This document shows, one piece after another, positions 17,020-25,032 of a stretch of 64,000 bases of DNA. Below the pieces are notes generated by a model. The model was given only the letters and a program-made list of their open reading frames with translations, ran no database searches and was not told where the DNA came from. The stretch lies in assembly GCA_022710715.1 (NCBI GenBank), contig JAKLGJ010000004.1, positions 64,166 through 128,165 of the forward strand, read 5' to 3'. This stretch comes from Candidatus Omnitrophota bacterium (GTDB lineage Bacteria > Omnitrophota > Gorgyraeia > Gygaellales > Profunditerraquicolaceae). Position 1 is the first letter of the stretch; every line of letters begins with the position of its first letter. The position numbers and the translations under genes were made by a program.

Positions 17020-17955
17020 TTAGGGGGATTTGTAGAGGCTGGCGCAGGTTTTGTTCCTGCCGGAGTTTTTCGCCTGATACAGCTGCTGGTCGAGTAAACG
17101 CAAGAATGCATCCACGGTCAGAGTCCCTTTTTCTTCCATGGAGATCAGGCCGATACTGATGGTGATGGTCAGCGGCGCGTCGCCGGTGCCGAAATTATGC
17201 GCTTCTATCTTGCGGCGCAGCCGCTCGGCTGCGGCGATGCCGCTTTGATAACGGGTGAAAGGGAAGATGACCACGATCTCATCTCCGCCGTATCGACAGG
17301 CGATGTCCACCGAACGGATGCTTTTTTTAATGATCTCGGCGAGCGACTCCAGCACGCTATCGCCCTGCGCGTGTCCGAGCGTATCGTTGATCCGTTTGTA
17401 ATAATCGACATCGAACATGATGCAGGAAAAATGGTAAACGTAACGGTTCATTTTTGAAATTTCCTGTTCCAGGGACTGGAGCAGGAACCGGCGGTTGTAG
17501 AGTTTGGTCAGTTCATCGGTGATGGAGTAAGCGTTGAGGAGCTGGTTCTTCATTTCCAGCTCTTCCTCCAGGTCGCGGCGCTGGAGAAAGACCGAGGCGT
17601 ACGCGGAAAGCTCTTCGGGGCTGGTCTGGGAATCGGTAAATCCGTCTATCAAGCCGCTGTTGAGCATCTTGATCTTCTCTTCGCGATTCTTGTCGCTTTT
17701 CGAAATGACGATCACCGGCACGGTTTCGAGGACCGCATTGGAACGCAGCGCGATGCAGAGTTCCTCATAATTCTTTAAATCAGGCAGGTCATTGTAGATA
17801 AACAGCAGATCGATTTTGTAGCGTTTGATATCGCGCAGCAACTCTTCTACGGACGGGCAATTGATAAACTCGAATATATCCTGGGGGTATTGCCGGGGAA
17901 GTTCTTGAGCCAGGTGCGCGGGCAGCCCCACGCCTATGATGACTTTCTTGGGCAT
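17020..17955 (-). CDS. Diguanylate cyclase with receiver-like N-terminal domain
   Basis: This 311-residue protein makes cyclic di-GMP. Residues 1-125 look like a response-regulator receiver (KVIIGVGL at the start, IDLLFIYNDLPD in the middle, VPVIVISK), followed by a helix and a GGDEF domain from about residue 150. The active site reads GGDEI (223-227). RSVD five residues earlier is an inhibitory I-site (RxxD). The ATG at 17970 would overlap a perfect TATAAT; the ATG at 17955, 6 bases after that TATAAT, is preferred. The gene is convergent with the flavoprotein gene and divergent from the thioesterase gene. Confidence 0.9.
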   Translation of the reverse strand: MPKKVIIGVGLPAHLAQELPRQYPQDIFEFINCPSVEELLRDIKRYKIDLLFIYNDLPDLKNYEELCIALRSNAVLETVPVIVISKSDKNREEKIKMLNSGLIDGFTDSQTSPEELSAYASVFLQRRDLEEELEMKNQLLNAYSITDELTKLYNRRFLLQSLEQEISKMNRYVYHFSCIMFDVDYYKRINDTLGHAQGDSVLESLAEIIKKSIRSVDIACRYGGDEIVVIFPFTRYQSGIAAAERLRRKIEAHNFGTGDAPLTITISIGLISMEEKGTLTVDAFLRLLDQQLYQAKNSGRNKTCASLYKSP

Positions 17956-17961
17956 AAAGTC

Positions 17962-17989
17962 ATTATACATGATTTCTGTTTTCCCGCAA
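17962..17989 (-). promoter_or_regulatory. Predicted promoter of the GGDEF gene (leaderless)
   Basis: On the minus strand a perfect TATAAT (17962-17967) ends 6 bases before the ATG at 17955; a weak -35 (TTGCGG, 17984-17989) lies 16 bases upstream. The start point should fall on or next to the ATG. Confidence 0.45.
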
Positions 17990-18017
17990 GCCCTTCCGCC
18001 AGTTGTTTAATTTATGC

Positions 18018-18046
18018 TTGTTTAGTCCGGCGAAATTGGATACAAT
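18018..18046 (+). promoter_or_regulatory. Predicted promoter of the thioesterase gene (leaderless)
   Basis: TTGTTT (18018-18023), a 17-base spacer and TACAAT (18041-18046) end 7 bases before the ATG at 18054. No Shine-Dalgarno sequence is present. Confidence 0.5.
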
Positions 18047-18053
18047 AAAGCCT

Positions 18054-18452
18054 ATGGCTGACCATTCTCTGGAGCGTAAAATTTATTACCACGATACCGA
18101 TGCCGGGGGTGTGGTGTATTACGGCAATTATCTGAAATTCCTGGAAGAAGGAAGGACAGAGCTGTGCCTGTCGCGCGGCGTGGATACCGGGGTTCTTTTT
18201 AATCAGGGGGTCGCTTTCGTGGTCGTTCACGCGGAGATGGATTATAAATATCCCGCGCGCTACGGAGATACCATCGCGGTGATCAGCCGGGTGGAGAAGA
18301 TCGGTTCGTCTTCCGTCCATTTTTATCAGGAAATTCGTATCGGGCAGACCGTCGCCGTTACCGCCCGGGTGATCTGGGCCTGCGTGACCGCGGATTTCAA
18401 GACGCGGCCCGTTGACGCGTCTGTCCGGCAAGCATTGCTGGCTGCCGCATAG
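18054..18452 (+). CDS. YbgC-type acyl-CoA thioesterase
   Basis: This 132-residue hot-dog-fold enzyme hydrolyses acyl-CoA. The YbgC signature YYHDTDAGGVVYYGNYLKFLEE is near the N-terminus and contains the catalytic Asp. The gene is not beside tolQRA, its usual setting in proteobacteria. The ATG at 18054 was chosen over a 17-codon longer reading because it aligns with the family start and a predicted promoter ends 7 bases before it, which implies a leaderless message. It is divergent from the GGDEF gene. Confidence 0.9.
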   Translation: MADHSLERKIYYHDTDAGGVVYYGNYLKFLEEGRTELCLSRGVDTGVLFNQGVAFVVVHAEMDYKYPARYGDTIAVISRVEKIGSSSVHFYQEIRIGQTVAVTARVIWACVTADFKTRPVDASVRQALLAAA

Positions 18453-18461
18453 CTGTACGCC

Positions 18462-18624
18462 GTGCGCAAGTGTTGCCGCAGCGTCGTATATACCCCGCGC
18501 AGATCGGCCCCCAACGCTAAAGAGGGATTGCGTTGGGGTGCGCTTGTGCGCAAATATGCGCGGGTATTGCCTATGTGGATTACACCTTGCGCAAGCGGAA
18601 TATGCGCAAGTGTTGCCCTTGTGG
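18462..18624 (+). repeat. Three imperfect ~20-bp repeats and a 9-bp hairpin between two genes
   Basis: The 187-base gap before the DUF1846 gene holds three related segments built on ATGCGCAAGTGTTGCC: 18462-18480, 18556-18578 and 18602-18624. CCCCAACGC (18509-18517) pairs perfectly with GCGTTGGGG (18530-18538) around a 12-base loop, without a T-tract. No open reading frame with a ribosome site fits here. Confidence 0.55.
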
Positions 18625-18639
18625 GCAAGGAGACAGGAT

Positions 18640-20157
18640 ATGAAGATGGGGTTCGATAACGACAAGTACCTTCAGGAGCAGACCGCGGCAATTCTGGAGC
18701 GGGTGAAGAAGTTCGACAATAAGCTGTATCTGGAGTTCGGAGGGAAGCTGTGTTTCGATTATCATGCGGCCCGCGTCTTGCCCGGGTATGACCCGAATGT
18801 CAAGATCCGCCTGTTGCAACAGCTCAAGGATTCCATCGATATCGTTCTGGCCATCTATTCGGGTGATATCGCCAAAGGCAGGGTGCGCGGCGATTTCGGC
18901 ATCACCTACGATGCGGCGACTTTCAAGCTGATAGACGACCTGCGCAAGTGGGGTCTGGATATACTGGCGGTGGTGATTACCCGCTATGCCGGCCAGCCGT
19001 CGGTGGATATCTTCAGGAACAAGCTTGAGCGCCGCGGGGTGAAGGTCTATCTGCATTATCCTATTGAGGGATATCCGGCGAATATGGATATGGTGGTCAG
19101 TGACGACGGCTTCGGGAAGAACGACTATATCAAAAGCGCAAAGCCGATCGTCGTGGTTACCGGCCCGGGACCGAACAGCGGAAAGCTGTCGACCTGTCTC
19201 TCCCAGCTTTACCAGGAGTACAAGCGCGGCATCCATGCCGGTTATGCGAAATTCGAGACGTTCCCTATCTGGAACATACCCTTGAAGCATCCGGTCAATG
19301 TCGCGTATGAAGCGGCAACGGCGGATATCATGGATTTCAATCTGGTCGATCCGTTCCATCTGGCGGTCTATAACAAGACGGCGATCAATTATAACCGCGA
19401 TGTGGAAAGTTTTCCCATATTACGGCTGATGCTTAGCAAGATCGGCGCGGCGGGAGTAGCCCCGATGTACAACTCTCCTACCGACATGGGAGTCAACCGT
19501 GCGGGATTCGGCATCGTTAACGATGAGGTGGTGCAGGCCGCAGCCCGGCAGGAATTGATCCGTAGATTTTTCCGGTATCAGACGGAATATGTTCTGGGAA
19601 TCGAGAAGAAAGAGGCCGTGGACCGGGTGGCGATGCTGATGGAAGAACTGGAAGTCAGGGTGACCGACCGGCCGGTAGTGGAGCGCGCCCGCGCGACCGC
19701 CCAGGATGCGGAAGCGCAAGGCAAGGGGCACGGGGGTATCTGTTGCGGGGCGGCTCTGGAGCTCGCCGACGGCAGAATCGTGACCGGGAAAAACTCCAAA
19801 CTGCTGCATGCCGCTTCCAGTTTGATTCTCAATGCGGTCAAGACCCTGGCCAAGATCCCGGACGAAATACTGTTGTTGTCCCCGCACATCATCAATCAGA
19901 TCGCGCGCCTGAAAGAAGATATCCTTTCCTCGGAATCCGAGAGCCTGGATCTCGAAGAGACGCTGATCGCCCTGTCCATCAGCGCGACCACCAATCATAC
20001 TGCCGAGGTGGCGATGATGAAGCTTAAGGGTTTACGCGGCTGCGAGGTGCACATGACGCATATCCCCACTCCCGGGGATGAAGTGGGACTGAAGCGGCTG
20101 GGAGTCAATTTGACTACAGACGGAAAATTTTCCTCGCGCAACCTTTTTGTCGAATAA
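18640..20157 (+). CDS. DUF1846 (UPF0371) family protein
   Basis: This 505-residue cytoplasmic protein has the usual length of the DUF1846 family. Matching segments are MGFDNDKYLQEQT at the start, FGGKLCFDYHAARVLPGYDP, and VVVTGPGPNSGKLSTCLSQLY near residue 170, which resembles a nucleotide-binding loop. Structures of the family are known but its reaction is not established. AAGGAG lies 8 bases before the ATG; the much longer in-frame reading upstream crosses the repeat region and is rejected. It lies 25 bases before the nuclease gene. Confidence 0.88.
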   Translation: MKMGFDNDKYLQEQTAAILERVKKFDNKLYLEFGGKLCFDYHAARVLPGYDPNVKIRLLQQLKDSIDIVLAIYSGDIAKGRVRGDFGITYDAATFKLIDDLRKWGLDILAVVITRYAGQPSVDIFRNKLERRGVKVYLHYPIEGYPANMDMVVSDDGFGKNDYIKSAKPIVVVTGPGPNSGKLSTCLSQLYQEYKRGIHAGYAKFETFPIWNIPLKHPVNVAYEAATADIMDFNLVDPFHLAVYNKTAINYNRDVESFPILRLMLSKIGAAGVAPMYNSPTDMGVNRAGFGIVNDEVVQAAARQELIRRFFRYQTEYVLGIEKKEAVDRVAMLMEELEVRVTDRPVVERARATAQDAEAQGKGHGGICCGAALELADGRIVTGKNSKLLHAASSLILNAVKTLAKIPDEILLLSPHIINQIARLKEDILSSESESLDLEETLIALSISATTNHTAEVAMMKLKGLRGCEVHMTHIPTPGDEVGLKRLGVNLTTDGKFSSRNLFVE

Positions 20158-20182
20158 AAAGCTTATCCTGGAGTAATCAGCT

Positions 20183-21580
20183 ATGTCCATTCGCATTAAA
20201 TTCCTCGGCGGAGTGCGCACGGTAACCGGTTCCAGCCATCTGGTGACCAGCGACAGCGCCAGAGTGCTGCTCGATTCCGGACTCTTCCAGGGCCACCGCG
20301 AAGAATTCTACCGGCTGAATACCAGCTTCAGCTATAATCCGCGTCAGGTCGACGCGCTGGTCATTTCCCATGCCCACGTCGATCATTGCGGCAACCTGCC
20401 CAGTCTGATCAAAAAAGGCATGCGCTGTAAGATTTACTCCACGCATGCCACCAAAGATCTGTGCAGATTGATGCTGGAAGATTCGGGTAAGATACAGGAA
20501 GAGGATATCCGTTATCTGAACAAGATCAATAAACGGCTGGGTCTTCCGCTGCGCAAGCCGCTCTACACGAAAAACGAAGCCAGCCGCGCCGGCAGGCGCA
20601 GGTTCCAGACCCTTTCCTACGGCCATCGTTGTCCGGCAGCCAAGAATGTATTCGTCACGCTGCTCGATGCCGGCCATATCCTGGGCTCCGCGCTGGTGGT
20701 GCTGGATGTCAAAGACCAGGATAAACAGTTGCGTATCGGCTATGCCGTGGATCTGGGGCGCAAGAACCTGCCCATGCTGAACGATCCGGTCATTCCCAAA
20801 GGGCTGGATTACCTGATCATCGAAAGCACCTACGGCGGCAGAGAGCACGCGCCGATAGAAGAAGCCAAGATCAAACTGCGCGACGCCATCAATCGCACCG
20901 TGGAACGTCGGGGGAAGATCGTTATTCCCGCGTTCACCCTGGAGCGTACGCAGGAAGTCATCTATGTCCTCAATCAGTTGAGCAAGGAAAAAGCCATTCC
21001 GATCATCCCGGTGTTCGTGGACAGCCCGCTGGCTACGGAGATCACCGAGGTGTTTAAATATCACCAGGCGTACATGAACGACAAGACCCAGAATGAGATC
21101 GTCACCGGCAACGGTCCGTTCGAGCTGTTGAATCTGCGTTTCATCCGCGACCAGGTCGAGTCAAAGAAACTCAATGCCGATAAACGGCCGATGATCATTA
21201 TCGCCGGATCAGGCATGTGCGAATCCGGCCGCGTTCTGCATCATCTCAAGAATACCATAGAAGATTCCCGTAACACCGTCCTGGTGGTGGGGTATATGGC
21301 TAAGGACACGCTGGGCAGGCGCATCGTGGAGCGGGATCGCTTCGTGCCGATATTCGGCATCGAACACGAGCTTAACGCGGAGGTGGTGATCATCAACGCT
21401 TTTTCCGGTCACGCGGATAAACACGACCTTTTCGAATTCATTTCCGGGTGCCTGCCGCTCAAGCGCATCTTCCTGGTTCACGGTGACGAAGAACAGACCT
21501 GGATACTCTTTAACCGGCTTTTTAATCTTGGTTTCAATGTCTATATGCCGCACCGGGATGAAGAGGTGGAACTGGTCTAA
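20183..21580 (+). CDS. Beta-CASP metallo-beta-lactamase-fold nuclease
   Basis: This 465-residue protein is of the YSH1/CPSF73-like family of RNA-processing nucleases. The metal-binding HAHVDH is near residue 72 (ISHAHVDHCGNLPSL). The beta-CASP insert includes a typical ESTYGGREH segment and GSGMCESGRVLHHLKN. The closing motifs FSGHAD and VHGDEEQ are present. It has no KH domain and no signal peptide, so it should act in the cytoplasm on RNA. The promoter of the L27-like gene begins 9 bases after its stop. Confidence 0.92.
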   Translation: MSIRIKFLGGVRTVTGSSHLVTSDSARVLLDSGLFQGHREEFYRLNTSFSYNPRQVDALVISHAHVDHCGNLPSLIKKGMRCKIYSTHATKDLCRLMLEDSGKIQEEDIRYLNKINKRLGLPLRKPLYTKNEASRAGRRRFQTLSYGHRCPAAKNVFVTLLDAGHILGSALVVLDVKDQDKQLRIGYAVDLGRKNLPMLNDPVIPKGLDYLIIESTYGGREHAPIEEAKIKLRDAINRTVERRGKIVIPAFTLERTQEVIYVLNQLSKEKAIPIIPVFVDSPLATEITEVFKYHQAYMNDKTQNEIVTGNGPFELLNLRFIRDQVESKKLNADKRPMIIIAGSGMCESGRVLHHLKNTIEDSRNTVLVVGYMAKDTLGRRIVERDRFVPIFGIEHELNAEVVIINAFSGHADKHDLFEFISGCLPLKRIFLVHGDEEQTWILFNRLFNLGFNVYMPHRDEEVELV

Positions 21581-21588
21581 ATTAAGTG

Positions 21589-21617
21589 TTGACCAGAGCG
21601 GTAATTAGGGGTACAAT
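21589..21617 (+). promoter_or_regulatory. Predicted promoter of the L27-like gene
   Basis: TTGACC (21589-21594), a 17-base spacer and TACAAT (21612-21617) form a near-consensus promoter; the leader to the ATG at 21674 is about 50 nt with GAGGAGG before the start. Confidence 0.65.
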
Positions 21618-21673
21618 TTAAGCTCGCTTCAACCGTTCAGACGATCGAAAAGACACAAACGAGGAGGTTTTTC

Positions 21674-21904
21674 ATGGCAGGCGGCAAGTCTACACCAAAG
21701 AAGGACAAGAAACTAAAAGTTTCCGGCGGCTCGATGGTAAAAGCCGGGCAGATACTCATCCGCGGACTGGATACGGTCAAGGCCGGTCAGAACGTGCGGG
21801 GCAGAGGTACGTTGTTTGCCCTGTGCAACGGGCGGATCGCATTTACCAAGAAGAAGATCGGCCGCACTGCGGCCAAGATGTATATTAACGTTATCCCGGC
21901 GTAA
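21674..21904 (+). CDS. Divergent ribosomal protein bL27-like protein
   Basis: This 76-residue basic protein has the L27 barrel pattern (GGSMVKAGQILIRG, AGQNVRGRGTLFALCNGRIAF). It lacks the canonical N-terminal arm (AHKKGxGSSRNGRDS) that reaches the peptidyl-transferase centre, and has a Lys-rich MAGGKSTPKKDKKLK instead. It is not beside rplU or obg, the usual partners of rpmA. It has its own strong promoter and a strong ribosome site, so it should be well expressed. It may be the only L27 of this lineage or a paralogue; the window does not decide. Confidence 0.75.
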   Translation: MAGGKSTPKKDKKLKVSGGSMVKAGQILIRGLDTVKAGQNVRGRGTLFALCNGRIAFTKKKIGRTAAKMYINVIPA

Positions 21905-21918
21905 CAAACGTGTGCGCC

Positions 21919-23028
21919 ATGGATGCGCATCAGGTTGATAAGGCCAGAAGATACTCGCATCTGCGGTATGGTTTATCTCTCGCAGAGACAGGCATGCTTC
22001 TGGTCTTTTTCTTTACCGTATTTATGAGCGGCCTGTCGGTCCAGCTGTGCTTTTTTCTGCAACAGCTGACTGCTTCCCGCAGCCCGTTCCTGATCGGACC
22101 GTTGTTGCTGGCGCTGCTCAACGGCATATTCGCCATTGTTTTCTTCCCGCTTACCTTCTATCATTCCTTCCTGCTCGAACACCAGTTTGGTTTATCGACG
22201 CAGTCGTTAAAGGACTGGTTCCTGGATCAACTCAAGGCCGGCGGCATTTCGCTGGCGATCAGCTGTTTCTGCCTGGATATCTGGTATGTGGCGATGCGGG
22301 TTGCCGGTTCCGCATGGTGGATCTGGATGGGGTGTTTCTGGATCATTTTTACCGTAGTGCTGACGCAGCTGGCTCCGGTGGTCATCATTCCGCTGTTCTT
22401 CAAATACAGTCGCTGTCCGAGCGAGTCGCTTGTCGCCCGCATCAGGAGTCTCGCCGGCAAGATGCGCGTAGGTCTCCTCGACGTTTTTGAGATCAATTAC
22501 AGCGCCAAGTCTTTGAAAGCCAATGCCGCGCTGGTCGGATGGGGTTCGACCCGGCGGGTGCTTTTGACCGATACGTTGCGGCAGCGGTATACCGATGATG
22601 AAATAGAGGTGATCCTGGCCCATGAATTCGCCCACCAGCGCTTCGGGCACCTTACCAAGCATATTGTATTGCAGTCCGGGCTGATCATGATCTTCTTCTA
22701 CGCGGTCAGTGCGGCCGGCCAAAGAGCGCTTGCCGGGGGAGCGCAGGTCCCGTTGTCCGATCCGGCGGCTGTGCCGCTGGTGTTGAGCGCGTTGACCGTT
22801 TTCGGTTTGATCAGCCGGCCGCTGGGTAACTGGGCCAGCCGGCGCTGGGAACGTCAGGCAGATGCCCTGGCGCTGGAAGCCACCGGGTTGCGCCAGGCTT
22901 TTATCAGCATGATGGAGAAACTGGCCGAACAGAATCTTTCCGACCGCCATCCGCCGCCGCTGATAAAGCTGTTCTTTTTTGACCATCCCCCCGTAGATGA
23001 ACGTATAGCGTTGGCCCGGCGCAAGTAA
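21919..23028 (+). CDS. Ste24-like M48 metallopeptidase, membrane-bound
   Basis: This 369-residue protein resembles CAAX prenyl protease 1. Several membrane segments occupy the first ~175 residues. The zinc site HEFAH is at residues 235-239 (VILAHEFAHQRFGH), and the third ligand region is WERQADALALEATG. The HFDHPPVDER-like C-terminal motif of the family is present as FFFDHPPVDERIALA. A GTG at 21910 is an alternative start; neither has an obvious ribosome site. It follows the L27-like gene by 14 bases and is probably co-transcribed with it. It is the second M48 protease in the window. Confidence 0.88.
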   Translation: MDAHQVDKARRYSHLRYGLSLAETGMLLVFFFTVFMSGLSVQLCFFLQQLTASRSPFLIGPLLLALLNGIFAIVFFPLTFYHSFLLEHQFGLSTQSLKDWFLDQLKAGGISLAISCFCLDIWYVAMRVAGSAWWIWMGCFWIIFTVVLTQLAPVVIIPLFFKYSRCPSESLVARIRSLAGKMRVGLLDVFEINYSAKSLKANAALVGWGSTRRVLLTDTLRQRYTDDEIEVILAHEFAHQRFGHLTKHIVLQSGLIMIFFYAVSAAGQRALAGGAQVPLSDPAAVPLVLSALTVFGLISRPLGNWASRRWERQADALALEATGLRQAFISMMEKLAEQNLSDRHPPPLIKLFFFDHPPVDERIALARRK

Positions 23029-23037
23029 GGTTTTTTG

Positions 23038-23066
23038 TTGAAACCCGGTCCGTTTAGCTGTAGAAT
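23038..23066 (+). promoter_or_regulatory. Predicted promoter of the 23.1-26.4 kb operon
   Basis: TTGAAA (23038-23043), a 17-base spacer and TAGAAT (23061-23066); the leader to the ATG at 23101 is about 30 nt. Confidence 0.5.
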
Positions 23067-23100
23067 ACTTCACAGATAACTCAAACCCGAACGGATACCT

Positions 23101-25032
23101 ATGGTTGAGCCACTCGATAAGCGCCACGAGGCAATCGAATCCTTCCTGCAGAGCCTGCGTATCTCTTTCAACTTCATCTCTCTCTATTCCAAAGAACACA
23201 AATCATTTGTCGCTTCGGTCAAGGACCTGCACGGTAAAGCCCGGGAGTTCCTCGCGGCGGTTTCTCCCGCCAGGATCAGCTTTGCCGTGAACGCGTTATC
23301 TATAGAGGGGGAAGTGTTCGGGAAGAAGACGCTCTATGTCGAGCTGGCCAGGCTTTTCCACATGCGCAAGATAAAGAGCATCGAAATCCTGCCGGAGATT
23401 ACTGAAGCGGAATTGATCGCCGCTCTGGATAAAATCGCCCTTCCGGTCAAGGAAGTTTTGAAACAGGGCGGGCTGCACTCTTTACTCGAAGGGGCGCAGG
23501 TTTCGCATCTGAAGATCGAAGAGCTGGATTATTCGGCATTCCTCAAAGACGAGGGCGAGGAATCCGCCGATATCTGGAGTTATATTATCAATGATACCCT
23601 GAATAAGGGCGATCCCCGGAAGATCCAGGATCTGGTGGAAAACTTCGAACAGGTGATCGGTAAATTCAAGGTGAAGCATTTCCTGGAAGATCCGCGGCTC
23701 AACGCGAATGTCCGGCAGTTCCTGGGAATCATCAAACAGCAGGATCCTGCGGCGCTTCAGCGCTGCGCCAAAGCAATGCTGCGACTGATATTGCTGGATA
23801 AACAGGTGCCGCGCGGAGCGGAGGTCGATAAGCTGAAGCATTTTCTGGATGACATTCAGGCTGGCGATGTCGCGGAAGCGTTAGTGGAAGAGATCGTCCA
23901 GCATGAAGAATTTGATGACGATCATCTGGGCCTTTTCGTAAAGCTTATCGATATCCACCGGCATCAGGAAATCGCGGTATCCCTTGAACACGCCCTGGCC
24001 AGGAAAGGCGCGTTGAATCCCAAAACCGCCAAGAAGATGCGGCAGTTGTTTTCTCTATCCGACAGCCCGCTGGTCCAGGATATGTACCAGAGAGTGCTGG
24101 CTTCCCTGGATACGCAGACCGACGCCGTGCCGACCTTCGCCTTTGATCCCGCCCAGACACAGCGCTGTTATCAGGACATCCAGCTCTTTCTGCTTCAGCA
24201 GGAGCAGGATCCGGGAAAGCTTGAAATTATCGCCCAGAGTATCGATGCGGAATGGGCGCAGGCGGTGTCCACCAGGGATGAGGCCTATATCCAGCGGCTC
24301 ATTACCGCTATTGACGAAAAGTGGAACCGCTATCTTGGCGCAGGGCTCGAGCATCTGGCCCAGACGTATCTGCGTTACATCGAATCCGCAGCGCTCGCCG
24401 GCACCCTGCCCGCGGAGCTGGAAGTATTTTTGCCGAAACTCAAGAAGACCACTCTGGGATTTGAGGCGTATGCCGACGTCTTCTTCAATCAGAGACGGGT
24501 CGACCGGGAGATCCTCAAACTGTTCTTCCAGTTATTCCCCGACCAGCAGGAGCAGTTTTTCGCTCTGGTTTCCCGCGCGATCGGGGACCGGGAGTATATC
24601 GGCTCTTTTATCGATGAACTGGCGCATGCCGAGTCCGTGTTCGCAGTGGAGACCCTCGAGCATATTTATTCCCAGGCCGATGACGAACTGCGGCTGGACA
24701 TATTGATGGCTATGGGGAATCTCCCGGATTTCGATGCGGGATTCCTCTCCAGGGTAATGCGCGAGGCCGGTCCCGGCCTGCGCAAAGAAGCGCTGCGGAT
24801 ACTGGTGTATGACGAAGAGACCAGGGGTGCCGCGCTGGATATGTTTTTTTCGATCGCTAACCCCTGGGGCAGCAAGAATGCGCTGGTCCTGGAAAACTTG
24901 AGCATAGCCGAAGAGCTCGACCTCAAGGAGTCCGCCGACACTATTCGCGCGCTGATGGACAAAACTCCTTTCTGGAATATGGCTGTGCGGAAGAAAGCAA
25001 AGCAAATCCTGGAGGCATGGAATGCTGGCTAA
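23101..25032 (+). CDS. Large helical (HEAT-like) protein, partner of the HD-GYP protein
   Basis: A 643-residue soluble protein that I cannot assign to a named family. Residues 10-110 resemble the N-terminus of the HD-GYP protein downstream: both have LYS..H..F, then a long helix, a short strand pair (ISFAVNALSIEGE here), and a helix ending ELIAALDKI. The rest is helical with repeat-like spacing, consistent with HEAT-type repeats (LDILMAMGNLPDFDAGFL). The downstream start lies 11 bases inside this gene, so the pair is translationally coupled and may act together in c-di-GMP signalling. Confidence 0.65.
   Translation: MVEPLDKRHEAIESFLQSLRISFNFISLYSKEHKSFVASVKDLHGKAREFLAAVSPARISFAVNALSIEGEVFGKKTLYVELARLFHMRKIKSIEILPEITEAELIAALDKIALPVKEVLKQGGLHSLLEGAQVSHLKIEELDYSAFLKDEGEESADIWSYIINDTLNKGDPRKIQDLVENFEQVIGKFKVKHFLEDPRLNANVRQFLGIIKQQDPAALQRCAKAMLRLILLDKQVPRGAEVDKLKHFLDDIQAGDVAEALVEEIVQHEEFDDDHLGLFVKLIDIHRHQEIAVSLEHALARKGALNPKTAKKMRQLFSLSDSPLVQDMYQRVLASLDTQTDAVPTFAFDPAQTQRCYQDIQLFLLQQEQDPGKLEIIAQSIDAEWAQAVSTRDEAYIQRLITAIDEKWNRYLGAGLEHLAQTYLRYIESAALAGTLPAELEVFLPKLKKTTLGFEAYADVFFNQRRVDREILKLFFQLFPDQQEQFFALVSRAIGDREYIGSFIDELAHAESVFAVETLEHIYSQADDELRLDILMAMGNLPDFDAGFLSRVMREAGPGLRKEALRILVYDEETRGAALDMFFSIANPWGSKNALVLENLSIAEELDLKESADTIRALMDKTPFWNMAVRKKAKQILEAWNAG

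Noticed and set aside
18412-18639. An N-terminal extension of the DUF1846 protein or a separate small protein in the repeat region
   Set aside because: The frame is open but crosses the repeats and hairpin, lacks a ribosome site, and the strong AAGGAG-ATG at 18640 gives the family's normal N-terminus.
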